Source of the DNA: Cololabis saira
Taxonomy: Eukaryota; Chordata; Actinopteri; Beloniformes; Belonidae
Reading direction: 5' to 3'
NCBI RefSeq assembly: GCF_033807715.1
Contig: NC_084591.1
Span: forward strand, 26,037,090 to 26,101,089
Length of the DNA stretch: 64,000 nucleotides
A program made the translations under genes and the position numbers. Under the pieces are notes generated by a model that saw only the letters and a list, made by a program, of their open reading frames with translations, ran no database searches and had not been told where the DNA came from. This document shows, piece by piece, positions 24,826 to 32,915 of this stretch. How positions within the stretch are numbered: the first letter of the stretch is position 1; each line of letters starts with the position of its first letter.

Positions 24826-25258
24826 AGGTGAATCTAAACTCAACTCTGGACGAATATAACCACATCCAAGTGGAAAATCGAGACATAAATATCGCCCTCA
24901 ATAAATCAATGAAAAGGTTGAAAGTGATGTTAAGCAATGAAAAGAAAACTTCTGCGCAACTGGAGGAAACAAATAAAAAACATTCAATTTTGTCCTCCAA
25001 CAGACTGTCCTTCCTCTGGAATCTCAGCAACAAAGACACTCTGCAGTGCTTAAGTTGCATGCCTGGCTGGGTTGAGCATGCGTCACGCTGTTTTCTCCTG
25101 TCCGATATGAAAATAAAAATGGGAAGATGCTCGCAAGGACTGTCTAAACAAGTTGGGTGATTTGGCTGTGGTTCTGGATGCTGAAGACCAGGCATTATTG
25201 ACTAACATGACCTTCCAGTACGTAAATATGCATCCTCAAGAAAATTTCCATTCAGCGT
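24826..25258 (+). pseudogene. C-type lectin receptor pseudogene fragment
   Basis: The frame encodes a heptad-like, charged stalk (about 24,830-25,010, including QLEETNKKHSIL) and then the start of a C-type lectin domain: CLSCMPGWVEHASRCFLLS. A frameshift near 25,115 is needed to continue, after which WEDARKDCLNKLGDLAVVL and QALLTNMTFQYVN match the early part of the domain. It stops at the point where WIGL-like sequence is expected. Fish CD209/asialoglycoprotein-receptor-like proteins have this stalk-plus-domain plan. The ligand-binding half is missing, so it is dead. Stalk and domain are continuous without an intron, which hints at a retrocopy. Confidence 0.78.
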
Positions 25259-25414
25259 GAATCCTCCCTTCCCTTCCAACTTTCTTTCCACCATCCTTTT
25301 CGCTTCCTCCCTCCCTCCCTCTCTAGACTCAGGAGGACAACAGGAAGGTTAAGAAAGAAAAAAAAAAAGAATTCAGACTCATTTGATGTGACACTTTGCA
25401 CTTGTGTTTCACAG
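25259..25414 (+). other. Residual intron and acceptor before the Harbinger exon
   Basis: A pyrimidine-rich stretch (25263-25325) and a purine run are followed by CACTTGTGTTTCACAG, a good 3' splice site at 25,414. It implies that the transposase gene had at least one upstream exon, now lost at the lectin junction. Confidence 0.55.
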
Positions 25415-26212
25415 ACACCATCGACTGATTCCGAGTGGAAGGCCATTGCCAGGGACTTTGCGATAAAGTGGCAGTTTCCACATTGCTTAGGGGCGATAGA
25501 TGGTAAACATATCTTCATCCAGCCCCCAGCAAAGAGTGGAAGCATGTTCTACAATTATAAGTCAAGGTTTTCCATCCTACTTATGGCAGTTGTGGACGCC
25601 AATTACACATTTGTATATGCAAGCGCAGGCACACAAGGAAGAGTGTCTGATGCTGGTGTGTTCGCCCATTCTGACCTGAGAGATGCTATGGACACAGGCA
25701 CGCTGAACTTTCCTCCTGATGATACTCTGCCAGGCACAGATGTCATGATACTCATTGGTGATGAGGCTTATCCCCTCTGTCCTGATCTCATGAAGCCCTA
25801 TCCTTTCAGAAACCTCAACAACAATCAGAAAATCTACAACAATCGTCTCTCGACAGCACGCTGTGTTGTCGAAAACGCGTTTGGAATTCTGGCCAACCGC
25901 TTCAGAGTATTCAGAACAACTCTGTGCCTGGAACCAGACAAGGTTGTCAGCATTGTTTTTGCATGCCTTTGTCTTCACAACTTCCTTCGCCAGCAGAGAT
26001 CTGACGCCTATGTACCACCAGGTTATGTGGATTCTGAAGACGCAAACCATCAGCTGGTCGAAGGAGCATGGAGAATGGAGGGAGTACTACAGTCTGTGTC
26101 AATGGGCCGGGCAAGGAACCCCTCAGTGGAAGCAAAGAAGCAACGGGAGGCCCTTTGCCAGTACTTTATCTCACCTGCAGGGAGTGTGTCGTGGCAGGCA
26201 GACATGGTCTAG
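25415..26212 (+). pseudogene. PIF/Harbinger DDE transposase, 3' exon (HARBI1-like)
   Basis: An open 266-codon exon encodes the DDE_4 nuclease of PIF/Harbinger transposases, related to vertebrate HARBI1. The catalytic triad is visible: Asp in LGAIDGKH, Asp in LIGDEAYPL and Glu in CVVENAFGIL (residues 38, 125 and 162 counting from the in-frame ATG at 25,388). The family words SDAGVFAHS and FACLCLHNFLR are also present. Family members are about 350-400 residues and begin with a helix-turn-helix region of roughly 130 residues, which is missing here. The true exon starts after the splice acceptor at 25,414, so the ATG at 25,388 lies in intron. The core is uninterrupted and the copy may be fairly young, but the gene is 5'-truncated. 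Its MADF partner converges from the right. Confidence 0.9.
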
Positions 26213-26248
26213 TTAAAGAAGTTAAAGTGATACGCCCACTGGAAATGA
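26213..26248. other. Short 3' flank of the transposase
   Basis: Thirty-six bases separate the transposase stop from a Tc1-type MITE fragment, so the original 3' untranslated region and any polyadenylation site are disrupted. Confidence 0.5.
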
Positions 26249-26465
26249 CAGGACTGTCTCAGAAAATTAGAATATTGTAATTTTCTGTAATGCAATTACA
26301 AAAACAAAAATGTTATACATTCTGGATCTTAAGAAATCTTAAGACATCTTCTTTTGACATCTTAAGAAAACTCAAATATCCTATTTCAAAAAATTAGAAT
26401 ATTCTTGGAATCTTAATCTTAAACTGTAAACCATAATCAGCAATATTAAAATACCTATATGGGAA
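26249..26465. mobile_element. Tc1/mariner-type palindromic MITE fragment
   Basis: CAGGACTGTCTCAGAAAATT and AGAATATTGTAATTTTCTGT, followed by AAAAATTAGAATATTC and TTAAACTGTAAACCATAATC, are words of a widespread fish MITE with long inverted repeats. The order is shortened and rearranged and the second terminus is missing. It lies between the two convergent Harbinger genes. Confidence 0.65.
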
Positions 26466-26569
26466 AGAAAATCGGAATTGAGCATTAAGGCCTGCAGTGT
26501 GAACGTAGTCTTAGTGCATTGAATAAAGCTTTGGTCAGACAGTTAACTCAAAAGAAGGTCATTTTGGTT

Positions 26570-27112
26570 TTAAGGATCTGCATGGTTAAGCATGTTCAGA
26601 AAAGACATTGGCTGGTTTGATGGGGCCCTGTTGTCTTGGGAGGGTGACTGGACATGATAAGCCTGCATGGGATAGAAAGGTGGCCTAGTAAATTGAGTAT
26701 GGCCAGCATGCTCTGCCTCTTGGGTGTCATAAATAATGTTCATTGTGTTTCTCCTGAGCCTCAACTGTAGAGCTCTATCGTTAACATTTCGCAACTCTGA
26801 GGCTACTTGTTGACCAAACAGCTCCTCAGAATCTGAATTAGATCCTGATAGGGTTTCCTGGACCTGCTGAAGCAGGGAAAGTTAAGCCATCTCAATGTTG
26901 TGCTCTGCGGATTTTGGTGTAGGTTTGGTCAGTCTGGGTCTTTTGACAGGCTGACTTGTGGACTCCATGACCTGTGAACTGGTTGAGGAGTTTTCCTCTT
27001 CTTGCGCCACTGAAGCCGGACTGGTGGTGTTTGAAGGAGTATGCACATATGCTTCAATTTCCTGATCCTCCTCCTCCTCATTTGTGCCCGTGTCGTCCGA
27101 CTCTGTGCCAAG
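26570..27112 (-). pseudogene. MADF gene exon 3 with premature stop
   Basis: The acceptor (TGGTGTTTTGTACAG, ending at 27,113) precedes LGTESDDTGTNEEEEDQE. The frame reaches SAEHNIEMA, then TAA at 26882-26884, then continues in the same frame as LSLLQQVQETLSGSNSDSEE to a stop at 26,570. The clean continuation after the stop shows a single point mutation rather than the natural end. Confidence 0.8.
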
Positions 27113-27420
27113 CTGTACAAAACACCACAGAAAGAAGAGAGAAAGTGATTACCCGGATGTGAAGATGTAATCAGTGTTGTTTAGGTCAGATATTGTTTGA
27201 AACACTGCATTATAACTCAACCTAGACTATGTTACATTGAACTTTGGCCTGCTCTATTATAGAACAAATGTAACAATTACTCATTCATTTTCTGGCATTC
27301 ATTTGGCTAAAAAACTTTTTTTTTGCTGGGAATTGACTTGAACTTTGACATAATTCCCATAATTTCCATACAATTACACCTTTATATGTAGTGTGAATTT
27401 AAACTTGGTTATGAACTTAC

Positions 27421-27596
27421 TGTAAGAGTGGACTCAGTGCGTCTATGCATGACATGAGCCCTCAAAAAATCCAAGTGCTGAAGGAGCCACGTCTGTTTGG
27501 GAGTCAGTGATTTATGGCCACTGCCGCTGGGCTTGGGCTTGAGCAGTTTCCTGTACTGCGTCCGCAGACTGGCCACGCAGGTTCTCACCTCGTTCA
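27421..27596 (-). pseudogene. MADF gene exon 2
   Basis: It is bounded by ATTTTCAG (acceptor, minus strand) and GTAAGT (donor, 27415-27420). It encodes the second half of the MADF domain, with VASLRTQYRKLL and TWLLQHLDFLRAH. The phase matches exon 1, where the codon G|TG for Val is split across the junction. Confidence 0.82.
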
Positions 27597-27731
27597 CTGA
27601 AAATTAGTAATTAGTAATTATTGCTTGATAATCAAAGATGACACATTTTAATTGACCAGCTATCTTAATTATCTCTTCATTCATTCCACACTCGCTCAAC
27701 CTGTGAATGCACCCGGCATGAACCGTTGGGA

Positions 27732-27813
27732 CCATTATGTTATTGACCGTTATGTTATTGACCGTTATGTTATTGACCGTTATGTTATTGACCGTTATGT
27801 TATTGACCGTTAT
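27732..27813. repeat. 15-bp minisatellite, left part
   Basis: Five or so tandem units of GTTATGTTATTGACC lie in the intron between MADF exons 1 and 2. The array is cut by a solo LTR and resumes at 28,134. Confidence 0.92.
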
Positions 27814-28133
27814 TGTCATGGTTTGGTTTGCTAGGACCCAAGTGCAGGAGAGCAGGAGCCAGGAGTTGCAACAAAAAAAGGGTTTATTTTAACAAAGGCA
27901 AAAACAAAGCGCTGCTGGGCAGGATCAAGACAAAAACCAGGATCAGAAAAACTGCGAGGAGACATGGAGGAAGAAACAGTACGGTCCGACAGGGGACAAA
28001 GGAATGACAAGACAAGATATACTGAGGGGATAACGAGACATGACGAGACACAGGTGCAGACACAATCAGGGCAGATGGGACACAGGCGGGGCAAGACAGA
28101 AACTGAAGGCTGGGGGGAATGTCAACCTTGACA
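27814..28133 (-). mobile_element. Solo LTR, 320 bp, inside the minisatellite
   Basis: The segment has TG...CA ends (TGTCATGG, CCTTGACA) and is flanked by the 5-bp direct repeat GTTAT (27809-27813 and 28134-28138). On the minus strand an AAATAAACCC polyadenylation signal lies near the far end, as expected in an LTR, so it is minus-oriented. No internal retrotransposon sequence remains: LTR-LTR recombination has left a solo copy. The family is probably Gypsy-like, judged by texture only. Confidence 0.85.
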
Positions 28134-28223
28134 GTTATGTTATTAACCGTTATGTTATTGACCGTTATGTTATTAACCGTTATGTTATTGACCGTTATGT
28201 TATTGACCGTTATGTTATTGACC
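28134..28223. repeat. 15-bp minisatellite, right part
   Basis: Six or so units of the same GTTATGTTATTGACC repeat, with TTAACC variants, continue after the solo LTR. Confidence 0.92.
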
Positions 28224-28409
28224 CGTGTGCTGATACTATAATAAAACTATAACCCACTTGGGTTGAAATAAGAAATGTAGTCATTGACTAGGTAAGAGAA
28301 AAAACTTTAGATTGAGATTTTAAGTTTAAGTTTTAACATCAGCACAGTAAAGGCTAAAAACATTAGCTCCTTAATTAGCTAGCATTGGCTAACGTTAACA
28401 TTTACTTAC

Positions 28410-28541
28410 CAGCCAGCTGCAATTGTGCAGCAATCTCAGTCCAACTTTTTTCCCGGTTGTTCCGGTTGCGGTAGGTCTGGGAGGCCACGTCAAACAGGCT
28501 TGGGTGGGCCTGTGTGAGATACCAGTCCTGTGCCCAGTTGA
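28410..28541 (-). pseudogene. MADF gene exon 1, cut by LTR
   Basis: The frame runs NWAQDWYLTQAHPSLFDV, then SQTYRNRNNREKSWTEIAAQ, and ends at a GTAAGT donor (28404-28409). The Trp residues and the HPSLFD box are typical of an MADF domain start. Sequence beyond 28,541 is LTR, so the apparent N-terminal extension in the open frame is not part of the gene. Confidence 0.8.
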
Positions 28542-29138
28542 TGTTTGGGCCTTGGGGTTTGAGGTGGGTGGATAAAAGAAGGGTGTCGGCAAGAGAAGTT
28601 CCAGTTTTTATCAAAAAAGGTTTATTTTTTTTTAGTTTTTCCTCAGGCATAAAAAACAGAGACACATACTCAGAGACTGCCTCCCTCTAGCAAAAGAAAA
28701 GAACATCACCGACTGTCAGGTGAGGTACCCTCTTAAATAGCCCAAACCAAATTGGTCCAATTGGGCAGCTACCATCTGCAGGGGTTTACTCCCCTCCATA
28801 AACATAACAATTTCAAATAACAAGGTAACAAAAAGACAAGACCACAAAACCTTAATCATTTAACAATAATCATAACACTTAAACATAATCCCACATAAAT
28901 CCCAAACTGAAAAATGACAATAAATTGGTACATTTACAAATCCAATCACCCCTCACCTGTCTGACACATTCACACCTGTCTGCACTCAGCATGAATAAAG
29001 GCGTGGTCCCACTGCAGTGCGCGCCTCCACAATGGGACCCAGCTGCCTGACAGCTGCGTAGCATGCAGGTGAGCAAATGCTGACCAGTTTTATTCAACAA
29101 AAACAAAATGAATTGTGACTAGTTGATACCACACCACA
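28542..29138 (-). mobile_element. Solo LTR, 597 bp, inserted in the MADF exon
   Basis: On the minus strand it begins TGTGGTGTGG and ends GGCCCAAACA, with 4-bp direct repeats TTGA at 28538-28541 and 29139-29142. A TATA-like TATTTAAGAGGG lies near 28,735 and an AATAAA signal about 110 bp downstream, which is normal R-region spacing. Outside the second TTGA the minus strand reads TTTATTTAGTTGCAG, a splice acceptor, so the insertion hit the fourth base of the exon. No internal sequence remains. Confidence 0.8.
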
Positions 29139-29142
29139 TTGA

Positions 29143-29349
29143 CTGCAACTAAATAAACATTACAATAAACTTGGTCCCTGAGCTCATGAGGGGGGGAGAA
29201 ATGTGCATGTTCACTTTCTCACAGCCTGCCAGAGTTCAACGAGCTGTGCTTCCATACTGTTTGAAATGGAAACATAGTTGAAGTGTTGTCATTCATTGTG
29301 TCTTTGAAATGCAGTAATTGTTGTCAGATCTCTAATTGTGATATTCCCC
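29143..29349. other. Probable residue of Harbinger upstream region
   Basis: This stretch should contain the intron and 5' end of the MADF gene and the right terminus of the Harbinger element. I could not identify an inverted repeat matching the left side or an exon with a start codon. Confidence 0.35.
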
Positions 29350-29737
29350 TTAAAGGTAAATCACTGCCCAAGGATTAGATGGCCACAGCTCACAGTGACA
29401 TCTCATGTAAAGCCTGATCTGTCGGCCGTCCCTGGACACGGCTTTTCTTGTGTAAATACAGTGGTACAGATTTTTTTAAATAAAACAAAGTGTTATACCA
29501 CATTCGTTGTCATTATTCATTTAGCATGTAAGAAGGTGAGAAATGTAATAGCTTGTTTATGCTGAAATAGTAAAGGAAAGGCATTTATCATTTTCTATTT
29601 TTTATTCAAATATGACAAAATATAAATAACAATAAATAAACAGAACTTAGGACTTTGTCCACCTCAGTGCAAATTTTACAAAGAACACAAAACAAAGCAC
29701 TACACAAAATAAACTGAAGGGATTCAAGACATTTTGT

Positions 29738-30239
29738 TTACACCCTACTAGGGATGAAACCTATATACTGTCCATGTGGATCTGGGTAGCGGTCTCTTAT
29801 TTTCCAGACACAGGAACTAGGAATAACTACTCTGTGCCCAGCTCCCAGTGCCTCGTATTGCCAAACAACGTATTGACGGTATGCTGCGTATCAGAACTGT
29901 TTGTTGCTCTCTCCTGGGTCTGGAAGATCCTCCACAGCCCGGACATCATTCCAGATCCTTCTGGCAAGCCGTAAGACCCCCTCCTGCAAAATGTACACCT
30001 CCATGTGAGGCAGCATGGAAATGCAGGAGTCGTGTTGTTGCCCACAGCACTTTCTCTCTAAATCTGTGGGCATCTCACAGCAGTTTCGGCACACACACCA
30101 AATGGGTTGAGCTGGAGGGCATGGTGGAGCAGCATCTCCTGATGATGAGATGTGCAGGAGATCAAACATGAGGCTTGGGTCTCTTGTGAGACAGGTCTGA
30201 AGCAACTGATGGGATTCTTCCAAACTCAGTGTTTGAATT
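29738..30239 (-). pseudogene. P2X7-like gene, last exon
   Basis: It begins after the acceptor CCAG and encodes IQTLSLEESHQLLQTCL, a spacer, then the zinc-type Cys cluster. Cysteines of CVCRNCC, KCC, SCI and the later SCV are all kept. One in-frame TGA (29891-29893) truncates the last 50 or so residues of the domain. Confidence 0.85.
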
Positions 30240-30354
30240 CTGGCCAGTAAGGAAATAGTCATCAAGAAGATTAGACTTTATTGTCCTATAAGAAGAATTT
30301 TGTGTCCACAGTACATGCCAGGTCATCATTTATAGTTATTGGTAATATGAAATA

Positions 30355-30737
30355 GGGCAGCACGGTGGCTTAGTGGTTAGCACTGTTGCCTCACAGCAAG
30401 AAGGTCCCCGGTTTGACTCCCAGGCCCGGCAGGGTCTTTCTTTGTGGAGTTTTTGCATGTTCTCCCCGTGCTTTGCGTGGGTTTTCTCAGGGTACTCCGG
30501 CTTCCTCCCAGCGTCCAAAAACATGCATATTAGGTTAATTGGTGATTCTAAATTGCCCGTAGGTGTGAGTGTGGTTGTGAGCATGGTTTGTGTGTTTATA
30601 TGTGGCCCTGTGATGGACTGGTGACCTGTCCAGGGTGTAACCCCTGCCTCTCACCTGAAATGAGCTGGGATAGGCTCCAGCAGACCCCCGTGACCCCGCA
30701 AGGGATAAAAGCGGGTATAGATAATGGATGGATGGAT
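30355..30737 (+). mobile_element. tRNA-headed SINE with GGATGG tail
   Basis: The head has a pol III A box (TGGCTTAGTGG) and B box (GGTTTGACTCC) at tRNA-like spacing. The body is TGTTCTCCCCGTGCTTTGCG, CTAAATTGCCCGTAGGTGTG and GAGCTGGGATAGGCTCCAGC, with a (GGAT)n tail. It is flanked by a 12-14 bp duplication, TAATATGAAATA, at 30343-30354 and 30740-30751, the mark of LINE-driven target-primed insertion. The 3' part is probably copied from an L2-like LINE tail. Related fragments lie at 3.5, 14.4, 42.5, 49.8, 50.4 and 60.1 kb. Confidence 0.88.
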
Positions 30738-30850
30738 GGTAATATGAAATAAAAATTTAAATGCTATTATAGACAGTACTACAGTAATAGCAGTAATACC
30801 ATATTCATTGATGAAATAACATAAGGGATGGAAAGGGGGGATGGCAGTTT

Positions 30851-31386
30851 TAGGCCCCTTTTACACATAGCTGGGTATTTACAAAAACGGATATTTCCCC
30901 CTCTACGTTTTCAAAAATATCCTTGTTTAGACGAACCCGCATGAAAACGCTGTTAAGGTGCTATGAGCAGCCAAACCTGCAGAGGGCAGTGTAACGAGAA
31001 GCATAAAGTCAATGCTAGCCAATCGGAATCCTGGAAAAAACATCAACAAATGACACGTGTGAAGCCTGAATAATATGGTTCCGCGTTAAATCGACGGCGT
31101 AGCCTACGTTGGGTGCGCGTCGCCGCTTACCCCACGCCGTAGGCTCTGCGTTGGTGTAACGCAGAACCATAAATCAGCCTTGAATGCCAGTTACTTCCAA
31201 GACGTTCTGAGCCTAAATCTCCGTTTTCCTCCGTTTTCCTCCATTTACGAAAACGCAAAACTCAGGTTGTCTCTGTCTACACGCATCTAAATAAACAGAG
31301 TTTTCAAAAATCTTCACTTTCCACAGGTCCAAACGTAGGAAAATATCTTCGGTTTTGCAGATACCCGGCTACGTGTAAACGGGGGA
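30851..31386. mobile_element. hAT-like MITE with GGCCCC ends
   Basis: The left end TAGGCCCCTTTTACACATAG and the complement of the right end, CCCCCGTTTACACGTAGCCG, are imperfect inverted repeats that continue into GGGTATTTACAAAAACGGA-like words on both sides. The right terminus is blurred by a G-run at the edge of the next array, and no target duplication was found. A Harbinger MITE is nested in its centre. Confidence 0.65.
31063..31180. mobile_element. Harbinger-type MITE, 118 bp
   Basis: The termini AGCCTGAATAATATGGTTCC and (right) GCAGAACCATAAATCAGCCT are inverted repeats, and the interior is rich in CGTAGGC/GCCTACG words. A 3-bp direct repeat TGA flanks it (31060-31062, 31181-31183). Three-base duplications fit PIF/Harbinger. 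It interrupts the hAT-like MITE and so is younger. Confidence 0.78.
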
Positions 31387-31640
31387 AGCCCCCCCCTGAA
31401 ATAAAAACGGTCAAAACGGTCAAAATCACCCTCCCTGAAATAAAAACGGTCAAAATCACCCCCCCCCCCCCCTGAAATAAAAATGGTCCAAACCCCCCGG
31501 GGCGATGATTTTGACCGTTTTTATTTCAGGGGGGGGGGGGTGATTTTGACCGTTTTTTATTTCAGGGGGGATGATTTTGACCATTTTTATTTCAGAGGGG
31601 ATGATTTTGACAGTTTTTATATCAGGGGGGGGATGCCATC
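31387..31640. repeat. Inverted tandem array of 29-35 bp units
   Basis: Three units of the form C-run, TGAAATAAAAACGGTCAAAA are followed at about 31,495 by four units in the opposite sense, TTTTGACCGTTTTTATTTCA, G-run. The whole block is a large imperfect palindrome able to form a cruciform or multi-stem hairpin. The open frame 31483-31671 (+) is a by-product. Confidence 0.88.
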
Positions 31641-31679
31641 CCCCTCCCCCCTCAACTCGAGTACTGATTAATAGTCTAC

Positions 31680-31913
31680 CTGCTCATCTGCAATTCTTTG
31701 AGCTTGCAGATTCTCCACTCGCAAAATGTCCTCATGACCAAGTTGCTCTCCGGTCCCGGTCCGGCTTGCTCCCCGTCCTCTACATCTTCTTCCTCGGATT
31801 GTACACGGTGCGGCCCTTCTTGAACGGGCTCCCCTTGCTCTAGCTCTACCTGAACACGTGCCCGGCTCGGGACTGTAGGTAGGGTCGGAGCCACTGCTCT
31901 GCTCGTGGAAGCT
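31680..31913 (-). pseudogene. P2X7-like gene, upstream exon
   Basis: The exon encodes STSRAVAPTLPTVPSRARVQ, a Glu/Asp-rich middle (QSEEEDVEDGEQ) and FCEWRICKLKELQM at its end. The acceptor TTGCTTGTTAG and donor GTAGAC fit, and the split Arg codon AG|A joins to the last exon. The function of this part is unknown. Confidence 0.7.
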
Positions 31914-32027
31914 CTAACAAGCAAAAAAAACGAAGGTATAATATAATAAAATAAAATAAATATAATAAAACACAAAATTCATTACATTCATTATAATAAT
32001 AAGATAATAATAAGATAGTTTACTTAC

Positions 32028-32200
32028 AGGTGAATGAGACATGGGGTAGTTTTGCTGTAAATGTGCTGTCCAAAATGTTTGAAAATCGCTCTCCTCTGCC
32101 TTGTTGAATCCTGCAAATGCGCGTTCGTGTTTGTGGGGGCGTGGCTTTGGACGGAGCGCTGGTGGGTGGGGGAGGGGGGGGCTAAGAGGAGGCGCCACTT
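32028..32200 (-). other. Possible 5' exon with GTAAGT donor
   Basis: On the minus strand an open stretch reading FWTAHLQQNYPMSHSP ends at GTAAGT (32022-32027). The same words, FWTTHFQQNYPMSHSP, are kept in the MITE at 33.7 kb. The reading phase does not match the next exon of the P2X7-like gene, so it may be a 5' untranslated exon or belong to another transcript. Confidence 0.4.
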
Positions 32201-32243
32201 TCAAATCTTGCTAGCTCTCAGAAGTTGCATATTGCACCTTTAA

Positions 32244-32915
32244 GGACTCCATAGTATTGTATTATATGTGTTATATATTGGTTATGTTTGGATTTTTATT
32301 TTAGCTACGTCCTAGCAAATGTTGTTTTATTTGTCATGAGATACCTGAGAGCTTTGAAAGGTATTCAGAAATAAAATATATTATTCTTCTTTTTCTTATT
32401 TCATCTGTGAGTTTTCATGAAATAAGTGGTAATAGTGTGTGTATAAGTATATTTCAATCCTTGAATCCTTCCATTTAAACCCAGAAAAAAGACAATGCAG
32501 ACCTTAGAAATGATTAAAAAAGGCTTTGAAGTGTAGGCAATGACGTTTTGTACAATTTTAAAGGATGTACATCTGAAGATATGGTGGAAACTGACCAAAA
32601 TAGCTTTGTATCAGTGTTTGAGTCTGTTTGAGTGAATTAATGTACAGTAATGATAAGTAGCCTTTTTATTTATTTATTTACAGTAGCCATCTGTATTTAG
32701 ATTAAAGCACTCTGACATTTTGTTTCAGTCTCTGCTGTAAGCTTTTTGATCATCAGTGATCACCATTTTGATCATAAGTGATCATCATTTTGATCAGTGC
32801 AGTCCTTGTTCAGAACACTTGTTCAACTCCACTTGAGTAAAACCTTCACATCCAAATTGCTGGAATGTAACCAAATTCCAAGAATATCCAACTTAAGAGG
32901 TTCCAGTCTGTTTTT
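32244..32915. other. Unique DNA, no gene seen
   Basis: No exon or element was found. Around 32,745-32,800 GTGATCA and ATTTTGATCA words repeat about three times, a small diverged tandem repeat. Confidence 0.5.

Larger units (their letters stand above)
26570..29142 (-). pseudogene. Harbinger MADF/Myb-SANT-like partner gene, broken
   Basis: Harbinger transposons carry a second, DNA-binding protein, and this minus-strand gene fits it. Three exons are supported: 28410-28541 (with four more bases at 29139-29142 beyond an inserted LTR), 27421-27596 and 26570-27112. All junctions have GT/AG sites and join in frame. The first encodes WAQDWYLTQAHPSLFDVASQ and WTEIAAQLQ, the second VNEVRTCVASLRTQYRKLL, which together make an MADF domain. 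The third is acidic (TNEEEEDQE), then a Gln/Arg-rich tail. A TAA at 26882-26884 interrupts the third exon, and a solo LTR splits the first. An upstream start exon was not found. The partner transposase lies tail-to-tail at 25,415-26,212. Confidence 0.82.
30240..31679 (-). other. Intron of the P2X7-like gene, full of repeats
   Basis: The 1.44-kb intron contains a retroposon-tail scrap (30265-30312), a full SINE (30355-30737), a hAT-like MITE (30851-31386) with a nested Harbinger MITE, and an inverted tandem array (31387-31640). Outside these, very little original intron is left. Confidence 0.65.
29738..31913 (-). pseudogene. P2X7 ballast-domain protein gene, spliced, one stop
   Basis: Two minus-strand exons (31680-31913 and 29738-30239) join in frame through a GTAGAC donor and a TTACTGGCCAG acceptor. 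The second encodes the cysteine-rich C-terminal (ballast) domain of P2X7 receptors: WCVCRNCCEMPTDLERKCC, CISMLPHMEVYI, LRLARRIWNDVRA. After a TGA at 29891-29893 it continues as [18 protein letters not shown] and [20 protein letters not shown], to a natural stop at 29738. In P2X7 this intracellular domain binds zinc and guanine nucleotide; fish have many non-receptor proteins with it. The first exon is acidic and Gln/Pro-rich, with no membrane segment. TGA in place of CGA (Arg) would fit CpG decay. A start exon was not proven. Confidence 0.82.
29354..32239 (-). mobile_element. Candidate TTAA-type element carrying the P2X7-like gene
   Basis: The right end (ending GCACCT, then TTAA at 32240-32243) shares about 190 bp with the right half of the MITE at 33157-33855, from the splice-donor region through GATTTGAAAGTGGC to the terminus. 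On the left, TTAA followed by AGGTAAATCACTG occurs at 29350-29353, but only the first few bases match the right terminus, so that boundary is weak. The P2X7-like exons lie inside in the minus orientation. A true autonomous element or a truncated one next to a gene are both possible. Confidence 0.35.

Noticed and set aside
25388..25414. ATG at 25,388 as the transposase start
   Set aside because: It lies before a good splice acceptor, and the family needs a longer N-terminus, so it is in intron.
28542..28665. N-terminal extension of the MADF protein
   Set aside because: It is translated LTR sequence; the true exon edge is restored only when the LTR is removed.
30355..30420. Genuine tRNA gene
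   Set aside because: A and B boxes are present, but the cloverleaf is not intact and the segment is the head of a dispersed SINE with a target duplication.
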